From assembly GCA_030248225.1 (NCBI GenBank), contig JASANE010025007.1, positions 1-64,000 on the forward strand: 64,000 bases of DNA. The letters run 5' to 3'. The notes beneath the pieces are model-generated. The model had not been told where the DNA came from and made no database searches. It worked only from the letters and a program-made list of their open reading frames with translations. Shown piece after piece: positions 51,401 through 62,400 of this stretch; the stretch's first letter is position 1, and every line of letters starts with the position of its first letter. Source of the DNA: Trileptium ribeirensis (taxonomy: Eukaryota > Nematoda > Enoplea > Enoplida > Thoracostomopsidae). A program made the translations under genes and the position numbers.

Positions 51401-54400
51401 TTTGTTCTAGTTGAGCGCATTGAAATGCCCAATAAAGTCTGCACTGAAAAGTATTGTGATTGCAACTTCGAATTTCTAACCGATAGCCAGTTATGGCTCG
51501 TCGAAGCCGTGTCCGGTTCTCCCACTTAATAAAATCGTTTCATTTTATTGTTTTATTTTCCATTGTTTCTCTATTAACTTAACTATTGTAAAATAGTTTG
51601 ATGAAGCTACTGCAACCCCCAGCAGATTTGATATTTCGGTGTTTAGTTACTCCAAAGCTTAATTCAGCATCATTGTGTTCGCCTTTTGGTGAACGGCCAA
51701 TAGTCCTGTCATTCCCGGACGGCCGCAATTTTGTTCCTAAACGCTTAGCATGGAGCGATAACATTTCCTTTCTGGTCGAAGTCCCTATAAACCTAGAAGC
51801 TTTCCAAGAATGACTCGACCTGACTCTCTCTTATCTTCCTTTTCTGTTCCTGATCCACATGCACATGCACATACATAAGTCTATAAGTATACATGCTCCA
51901 CGGATATGCATATTTGACAAAATGCACAAAAGCATAACGGACAAAGTAACAGACAAATTATATACAGGCAGACGCACACAATACGAGCCCATGGCGCTAT
52001 GGGGTTGAATTGGCACGAAGGAAGCAGCGGATCAACCGATTTTAGGGTGTATTTGTAGGCCTTTCTGACCGCTTCGAGTCCCTAACGAGCCTAGGTAGGA
52101 ATACAGTGCCGCGCGACAGGCCGGAACGGTCCTGTTACTTATGACGTTAATACAGAAAACGACTAAGTTTAATCTAGGAATAACTTTTCCAGAACACAGC
52201 ACATTCAATATTAGATGTCGGTAGTACAAATAAAAAGAATCTTTTGGTCATGCCCGCATACAAATAAAGATAAACATTCGTGTGAATAAACATATACACA
52301 TATAATATGATCTACTAAAACATCCTCACACAAGCTAATCGTTACGGGAACACCAGATGGATGCAGGCCTATATTTTATGTATATATAATACGCTATATT
52401 AAGAAAAACGACGAAGTATACCCATACATATATAAATGGTCAAACGATAGCAATTTATATATGCCGACATAATTATTAAAAATTTGGAACTATGCTTACA
52501 ACTCTATGAAATATAGTCTTTAAGAAACAAAGAAAACCACACTGCCGTTGCTACTGTTGCAAAATATTCCAGTCTATAAGCTTAGTTGTAAAAATGTGAC
52601 TATAAGGAATAACAACTATAAATAGACGTAAACTTTAGATACATAAAACAAAGTTATTGGATTTCTATTTTCCTTGCACGCAACACATAAGAATCAAAAC
52701 TCCACATTCTGTATATACAGTAATTCAGCACTAAGCTCTTATCTTTTGTGAAATCAAACCAGTCATAACTTTGCAAACATTTTTTGTCCGATTATTTCTT
52801 TTTGACTTCGTTTCAAATAAACCAAAAAACTAATATCACGCAGTTCCTCACAAAATTTCTACACTATACGCGTCAAGCTAATCTTTATAAACATATCGAT
52901 AACTCGTATCGCAATAATCGTGCAAACATGCTCCTCGCGCAAAACTGGTAAGGATATGTGCTCTAACAAAGCCAGACATAACAATTCTAGATTCATGTAT
53001 GTAACATAATCGAATGAGGAAAGAAACTGATATATATTTCATGCCATTTCACAAATGACAAGTTCAGAAAAACATGTAATGCCGCTGCTGCATCTAAGGC
53101 AAAAGTGGAATTGTGCGATTACGATGATCTGAACATATTAAACCAAACCCAAACAATGTACCTCAAACTCGTATCAAACTCTAGACAAATACCCAGCATG
53201 AAACTAAGTGTAGTATAGATGCAAATGCCACTGATATACTAATGTACCTACCATAATATGTGTTGCTCTGTATTGACAAATTGTTTCAATCACAGCCGGC
53301 GGATTACCTGCTGCGGGAACATAAATCGTAGTTAAACCCTCAATTGATAAATAAATAACGTCAACTTTAGCACAAAAATGATGAACATTTAGTTAATCAT
53401 CATGCAGCATATAATCCCAAAATGCAATTACGCTATATAGCATTACCTAAGTACGCAAGGGAATACATTACGTGGGGTCATACCAAACAAAGCAGTATTA
53501 TTCTTATGCGCAATTGGACAAAGAAACAGTCATTCAAAGTACTGTTATGTTCATTCAAATACCAAATTGTTTTTAGAGATGCGTTTTGCAGTGTTTACAT
53601 ATTAAAAATTACGTATTAAAAATTCTTAAAAGAGATAAAAATTGCCACGTTGTTCTTATTGGGAAAAAATCGACATCTGTCTCAATGTGCAACTGAATCA
53701 GATTTACGATAATCCAGGTCGTCGTAGCAAGATTGATAAACCTTATTTAATTAACTTGAGCAACATGTCGTTCAGTTTTATGTACATCATAATCAGCATC
53801 TCCAGGTTGACGCGTCGCCTAAAAACCCAAAACCCAACATTGCCATTTCAGAACATATATCCGAAAGCTATAATAGATATCAAAATAGGAATGTGCCTAT
53901 ACATCCTCGGTAACTGACACACAATGCCGAAGCACAACTAACTTTCTTCGGTACGAGTTCAGGTTGTCTATTTCTAATTAATTCTCCTCTGGAAATAGTT
54001 TTTTAGCAAATGACTAAAGCCTAATGCATATTAATTTTAATTACACTCGATTCTTAGATTATTTGGTCAGCCAAAATTGTTTAATGAACAAAAAATAAGT
54101 TCAGCAGATATTTACCATGACTTTAAACGCTTACCGTATCGTAGCATTGTCTGGCTTTGTTATTGATTGACTTCCAGATTTTCGCTACTCAATCCCGAAA
54201 AGAGCAAGATTTTGCGACTATATTTGGCTGTCATCCAGATATATGGCCGTTGTAATTGATTTCAATTCAAATTAAATTCTCATCGATATTCGTAACAGTA
54301 TATTTCTCTGACACTTATAAGGTGCATAACCTTATAACTACTTCTGTGAAGCGCGTCGCTGCAGCGATATTATCTTATCAAGATTGAGGCTAATCGCTGT

Positions 54401-57400
54401 TGTTGAAAGACGCGTTGTTGACTACCATATTTCTGTGCGACTAAAATGGGATTTAGGAATGAACCACGGGCACAAAATTCCTTTATGCGCGAGCAAAATT
54501 TTTGGCACAATGGTCAGAACAGTTTCTAATTCGTTACGACACTCAATTTTTACGGTGAGTACTTTAGTGCAATGTTAAAATTGACCGGTCCAACATAGTG
54601 CTCATCTCCAAAGCGATCGCTTTAGCTGCAACAGTACTGTTCTTCAAAGAACATCAAAATTAAATAGCATCGTGAAAACCTAATAGCAGGCTCACCAACC
54701 ATTCTCGAATTGTCCATACCCATAATCACTTGCTATATATTGTAATGCTTATGAATGCATATAACGCAGCTTGCTAATTACCACCGAAAAGTTTCCAATT
54801 TTAACGTTGCAAAATCTATTCTTAACCCTTTCACACATAGCATAACTCGTGCGATACAGCGTACGTTGTGAAGCTATAATTTAGCCAAGGTTGTCGTAGC
54901 GCGTGCGCATAAACCTGTACTGATATTCGAAGGCCGTGCGCGGTTCCCTAAGGAACTAAGCAACATCTCATAGGTAGAATAGTGGCTAACCTGCGCAGCT
55001 CGTGCAAAAGCGATCCAGGTTCAATCAGCCACTGCGGCAAATATTTGTTCAATACAGCACGAAAAACACTTTAAACCATGCGGCACACTGTAGACGAAAT
55101 TGGCGACTAAACATTACACTCAAGTATACTAAACCAGAATAGCTCTGCAAGCACAGGTTCTCTGCTTCCACGAACTGCCGCTTTGCTTCTCCAACAAAAT
55201 CCTTAGACGCAATCGGTAAATATATTATGCTATATACTAATATTTTAAGGTTCAAATATTTTGTAATTATGAGGGGCTGTATTGTGTTTTATTCAAGTTC
55301 AATTATTAATCGAGATTTAATGTTCGTTAATTTTAAACATAACGATAGCTTGCCATCTATGAGCAATAGTTACGTTTCATCAGGTGCAGTGCTTTATGCC
55401 TCAACAATACAATCTTTTCGACAGTCTACTACATACGTTTAATTACACAGTTTTGATGCTGTAACAGCATTGTTTAAAAATCCAAGTTCGGAAGAGAGCA
55501 GACTCTACTAGGCTCCAAGTAGCACATTAAATTGAACGCGAAAGAAATATTTTATTATTAAATTGAATTCCAGCGGACAACTTTTTTCAATAAAGCGAGA
55601 AGACGGATGCATTCAGTGTTTACTGACAATAACCAATCTTTCATGTAAAATTAATACCAAATTTTACACATTTTAAACCCTAAAGCATAGTATTTATGTA
55701 AGAACACAAGCAATTAAGATACCATTGTTTTCGCTATACTTTAAATCCCTGAAATTCTATACACCTCTAGGATTTTGTGCACAAATAAAATGAAAATGGG
55801 TGAAGTTCTATTGTAGTGGCAACCAATTATTTCTTAAGCTTTGGGGCCTCTAAGGGAATACACAGGCATATCATTCACCAGCATCTATCGAAATAACTTA
55901 GCCAATATTTAAAAAATTTAGCTTTTGAGGGATGTGCTTATTTAACATTAATAAATACACCAAAAAATATCTTGAACATCAACACCATTGCTTTATCCAA
56001 AATAAAGCCAAACTTTGATGTGAAGTATATTTTTGGAGATGGATCGAACTGTTTTGTTTCAAATTTAATAGCGTAATGATATTTGAGCTAAAGAGGTACC
56101 ACATAACCATCAACGCCGTGGGGCTCTACATAGTAGTGTAAGGATCAAAATAGATTATTTCAAAACTCAAACTGTATGAGCTTAAAGTCTTGGTTAGTAA
56201 TTTTATAGTAACTGTACAGATTTATAGACTAAATTTTAGAACACCGAATTTAAATTTCACTTCAAGGTAAAATATATAATGAAGGTACAATTTTCTTATT
56301 AAGACTTAAATTATGAAAAGACATTTCTATTTGCACTTTTGCTGTCTTATAAAACCTGCGTGCGGCTACGCAGCTCAATTTTATTTAGTCAGTAAACGTA
56401 GCAACACTCCGCAGCGCATACTACAACTAGCATAGCAAATATATTCAATAGTGATTTCGCCATAAAGTTAGCATACTTCAGTATATATTTGCAATCAAGC
56501 TCACAGTCCAATATATACAGCAAATGTAACCTTTTACACTCTACATGGTCAATCAGCTGCTGTTTCGGCAGTAGTTAAATTATCACTGGAAAAACAAAAA
56601 TAATCGCACGTATCTGTCAACCTGGCGTTTGATATTCGTCATCTAATGGTCACACTTAATGTTGAGGTAAAATGTACAGAAAATCAAGTCAACTTATGTG
56701 TACAAAATTCAAAACTTTTGAAAATATGCAATAGAAATACAACAGGTTTCGCGGCTCAATGACGTCAAACAGCAAATACCGAATAAACGGAATATAATTA
56801 TCAACACAAAATACAAAACGTTTTGTGCTTCAGACTCACATAGCCAGTTTTTCGCAGTCAGAAATTACGTTGCTATACTATGGAATAATAAAACACCGTA
56901 GTTTATGCAGTTGAGTCTATAATACAGTTATTGATGTCGCTGCAAAAATGTAAATTTATTTATTACTATATAGGGTAAGGGTTTACATTAAAATGGGGTT
57001 ATCTCATTAATTCTGCTTTAATTCGCCTGCTATAGGCGCAAAATAATCAAATTACAGGAGCTTCTCGGGCACACATGCGCTACCTGACAAAATTGAAAAC
57101 AAGGCTAAAACCAGACGGGCGGAAATGCGGTCGTAATACAGCTACAACTAAAACTCCATCTGCCTATGATCTACACAATAAATTCTAAAAAATAATCGTC
57201 AAGGCAATGAGTGGTTACATCAGCAACTCACCCAATCTGCCGAAATGCTACCAACTAAAGCTTAAGTTTAATAGCTCGTAGACGAAGCAACAACTGTGCG
57301 AGTTACATGAGGTTACAATAGATTACACTATAATTGGGAATGGAAGGCGACAAAACTATTCCACTTTATATCATTCAATGAAAAATAAATAAAAATATTT

Positions 57401-60400
57401 CAATCCAACCGCTTTCGCTAAAGCGCATAAAATCTGTATTCGTTGAACATGATGCGTTGTAACGGCTAAATATGGGCTGCGGAATAAATAGACATGAGGT
57501 TTTAATGTGTTATCTACAAACGTAGTGTTAACTGTGCGACAACTTCACTTAGAAAGTAACCATTCCTCAAATATTTCACTTATGCAATAAGCGAAGTTTA
57601 TTGGATGGGTCAGGAAAATTACAACCAAGGAATCAAGTGCATACGAAAATTCAACTTATGTCACTGAATGTGTTTAAATCTTTGTTCCTTCAGCTAACTG
57701 TGTTGTCTTCACCTTCCGGGCACCTGAAAGGTAGAACAGTTAGGCATGCCTTTACTAGCTATACAACTTGAATTTTATTCCATGATTTATTCACTTAGAT
57801 AAATGCAAAACAGAATAGAGATGCTTACGCTCCAAGGCCTCCGAACAATTGCTTTGGTATATATGGCATAAGCACTCGATTAAAAAATGTGATCAGAATT
57901 TGAAGGTAATTTTTGAAGGAAAATTGCGATATTTCAAAACTTGAGATCAAAATTTGAGGTTAAATTTTTTCAGGTAATACATCTCGTCGATGATTGGCTA
58001 CAGGAAAATCCTTGAAAAGTTTGAACGGTGTTCACATGTTCAAACCTACTAGAAATGGAAAAAATGATGCTTTCAAAATTTGGGCAAAAAGTTTAAGTGT
58101 TTAAACACGCCGTTAGTATCCTATCAAATGAACATTATGTGCGCCGGCAGTGAACAGTAGACAGATTGTTTAATGGTGTTCTATCAGACGTGCGCGTAAC
58201 AATGGTTTTGTGTTTTTGCGGTCCTTATTTTTTATGTCATACGCTGAACTCTTTATTACATATCATTCACTTGCGGATCTACAATTGCTCGGTGGAGTGG
58301 GACGCAATATTGCGTTCTCGACTGTGGTAAGACATATCGGCTATATCTCCTAGCGCTTCCGCATCCTCATCTAACCCACTTTTAGCATGTATGATCTACT
58401 CCCTCAGCCGACGGACCTATTCGTTATATGTTCTGGTGGGGAGGGTATTCGACGCAAGAATCCGCGTCCCGGATTTGCCATTGATAACATTTACCGTATT
58501 TCAGCTCCTAAAGCCAAGCAAGTACAAATGTCCAGTCCTCGACTCGTGGAAACGGCTTAGTCGTCATCTGATGTGGGATACTCTGGAGCGTCAGCCGCAT
58601 AATCAGGTATATCTATGGGATTAGTGTTTATAAACTGTTGGGTTGATAAAATTGTTTTTAAATAATAGCTCTGTCGACTGTATTTAAAGGAAAATGAAAA
58701 ACTGACCTATATTATCCTAAATAAAATGACCTTAGCCACCTTTAATATTTATATCACCGTAAACTAAATATCACAAAATTTCGTTATGCGCAAGTCATGC
58801 AATATATTTGTGGAAGACAAGACTATCGTCATTCCATGGCGGCACTACCGTTGCGCTGGTTCTTTCGGAATCTTTAACGTTTCGTGTTCGAAACGTCTTT
58901 TTACCTGAAGAATTCCATTTGTTGTTACGAGGGGGCAATGGGATCCCAATGTGAGCACACAACGGCCAACTGTTGCTTTCATATTGAAAAATTGACAAAT
59001 GTTTTTCAACTGTTACTTCCAAATTGCAAAATCTCAATCTTGCGCTAAATTCACTTGCCCTACACTCCCCTTCATGACATAGCTGACATGAAGGGCAAAA
59101 TTATGGGTTGAAGAAATGCTCCAATACATATGGCGGCACTTCAAGAACGGGTACACTTCCTGATGATTTTGTATTTTTTGCAACATTACGTTAAGAATTT
59201 GGCACAGATTTATTTGTTCAGTTTTTGTTTTAGAGAACAAAACTTATTTCGTCACGTCTAGTATATGCTATAATTATTATGGAAACGGTCCGAAAGTTAC
59301 GTGTGAAAAATATTTCCAAAGATATTTCATTCCAACCAACCAAGTCGTTGTTTATGCTTGTAAAAGGCTCTAATAATAATTTTGCTGCATTTACTATTTT
59401 TTGTTTGATAGGAATTTTTGAAACATCTTAGAGCGAAATCGAAAATTCCCGATTTAACGCTTCAATACGTCGAAGAGCTGTATCGTCCGCTCTTGGTTCA
59501 GGTATGCATTTGCGAAAAATTAAAGAACTAGATTTGTATGTCAATAAATCGGTCCTGTGAGGACGGATTTAAATGTTCGATACCATAATTACTGCTTTTC
59601 ACTAACTAAAACGGTTTTCACATCGTAAAGTATGACCATATGTGGAAGTCATACAAAGACATTTTCCAAAAAATGTAAACGTGATGCGTAACACAGTAAT
59701 TAGTCGAAAACAACAACTCAACTAATTTTTTAATTTTCCTTGAAATTTACGTAGCGAGATGCACCGAAAACAGGTTATGCTATAAACAGTTATTCTTTAG
59801 GTCGTGTTGAAATTGGTTGAGCGTAAATTAAAGTTACCAGCTTTTGCCAAGAACGTTACCCCGCAAAGAAAATCACGCCTTACACAGTTATCATAAATCC
59901 CTACACAAGCTCAGTTACTGCATCATCTCCAGGAGCCCAAGAACAGGCACATTTTGGTTTCACAAATTTTTCGAACACCAAAATATTATTATTTTATGTC
60001 AGAGAAATAGAGAACTTACTAATGATACACATACAGATGGCCTGTTTGAATAAATTATTTCCGTATTGCTGGTTATAATGTGTTTATTTCAGCGCATCCA
60101 TGACATCGGAGTACCGACATGGGTCACACCGCAGGTCTGGACTCGCATGAGTCAACTTTTTCGAATGGCTTTTACCATCGAAGCTCGTGACTCGATCGAG
60201 GCTAAATTTCGAGCTGGTAAGTGAGTTTTGCCAACCGAGAAACGACAAAAATGTTTTCTAAATTTACCTATATTTTACTTAAAATTTACTATTATATCAA
60301 CCTTTGAACATATAAGGACATTATATATACGGTTACGATTATATATACTATTAAAAACATAATTTCTTCTGATAAGCTACTCAAATAGTTCAAATAGTTT

Positions 60401-62217
60401 AGTCAGCTCAAATAACTCAAATTTTGGAATTTACTCATGTGTACATACATTCAAAAATTGTGCTGAGCAATACAGACCAGTAAAACAAGCTATCTCTTGT
60501 ACCCAGAGCCTACTGTGGGTTGAGGGTACCCGTAACATTCGCAAGCCGGCATATACAGAAGTTATCGCTATTGTCGAAATGAATAAATGATGCCGTATAG
60601 TTAGTACCATTAAAAACAGTGGTCGCTTGTTGTGAGCGACGTCCTGAAAATTTGATGTTTTTAGCACCCGCTATCAAAACAATTAAGGTATTCCCTTATT
60701 GGCCACTCCTTTACCCCGTGGCCTTTGTTATCGAAATTACTAAATAGTACCCTTAACTGACCATTGTTTAAAAGAGTGGATAGATCGTTTGCTTGAGTGG
60801 CCGGTAGCTAAAAATCTGTGATAGAGAGTATTTTCCCGATAAACTAAGCGATTTGTGCAATTGTTGCTGTAGTAAAGACCGCGGAACGTAGTTCCGACAA
60901 ATTTGATACATTGTTAAGCCTGAAACCTTTGATTTGAGACGGTCAATTGAGCGGCAAAGAGGTGTGGAACGAAAGTAGACACCTTTCTGTGTCATATAGC
61001 CTGACCAACGAATGCCATTGACAATTTACTTAATTTATGAAGCTAAACACGCAATGTCATGAGGGATAAACGTCCATGGATCCAATATAGGTTTACAATT
61101 TGCGATATTCTTTGGCCTGTAAACATTCTCTGAGCTCGCTGGTGTTGACCTACGGTGGATCAGCCTCCAGTTTTCATAGGTACCTGCGGGCTCAAAAAGT
61201 TGCAGCTTGGACCTCTGGGCCCGAGTAGCGTACGCCAACCATTATTTCGAAGCTGTTGCTCGGTACGAAGGAACCTCACAAAGCGAACGAATAACAACAT
61301 CCGCGCACGGGTGCACCACACGAGAAATTAGCTGACCGAGTAAATACGTAATGTACGCTGTGAACAATGTGTCGCTTTATGCATGAGATGGTTAATTCAA
61401 ATTATCGTTGATAAAGCCTAATCGAAACGTGGTCTAGTCCTAAAATGTTCTTAACAAAGTTTAATAATAACATAGCTAACACCACCACTTTTTTATATAT
61501 CATAGTTGCCGAAGGTCCATCGGCTTAGGGGTGTAGATTATCACGATAAATGGTGGGGGAGCACTACGCCCGGGAGGGTTAATTTTTTAATTTTCAGGAA
61601 CTCAAAATTTTTACCGATTATTTGTTAAAAAGTTCCCCAATTGTTGCCTATTTGCAATAAATTTTTCCTAATTTCCCTTGTTTTCTGCCAATTTGACCTC
61701 TATTTTTGTTAATTTTTACCCAATTTGTGCTGACGTTGTTCGCACGCTTTCAACACGCGGCAGGCACAGGGAAGGGGGGAAAGGATGGTGGAGTGGGGGC
61801 GGAAATTCTTTAGGAGAGATAGATATGGATTAAGGGGGATCCAGCTCTTAGAGAGTAACCTCCTACCGCCATGCACGATATAAATATGTATCGTAGACGT
61901 CGGTATCATATGTGTGATAGGTGGGTAGAGAGGGCTACCATCCCTAAAGTTGGACCCACTCTGTTGAGCCAAACCTACCTCCGCCCACTGCCGAGTGCCG
62001 AATGCGCGCGAGATATTTTAGCCAAAACAGTGTGAAAATTAGCAAAGATAGGGGTAAAATTGACAATAAATATGGAAATTATCAAAAATTGGGAAAAATT
62101 TTAGTGTAATTGAGAAAAAATTTTGAGTTCCTGAAAATTTCAACCAAAATTTAACCCCGGCCGAGACCATCAACCCCCTACGCCGACCAACCTTTGGCAC
62201 TTATTAAATAAGTTTCT

Positions 62218-62248
<31 letters not shown>

Positions 62249-62330
62249 CGACTTCACGGTACCCGTTCCCACCGCTGTGGTTTCGCTATATAGTAGATAG
62301 GGACAGTAGGAATCTCGTTAATCCATTCAC

Positions 62331-62368
<38 letters not shown>

Positions 62369-62369
62369 C

Positions 62370-62400
<31 letters not shown>

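Larger units (their letters stand above)
46733..58504 (+). other. Intron 4 (11.8 kb)
   Basis: Begins GTAGGT and ends TTTCAG. No nested gene recognised. It holds an AT microsatellite-like run (about 50440-50600), a purine-rich strand at about 50615-50760 (gagagagaaaagag, then aaagagaaagaaaaagag), a SINE-family copy (54830-55050), and GC-richer patches near 48860, 50880-51010 and 52040-52130 that may be relics of transposons I cannot name. Confidence 0.75.
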
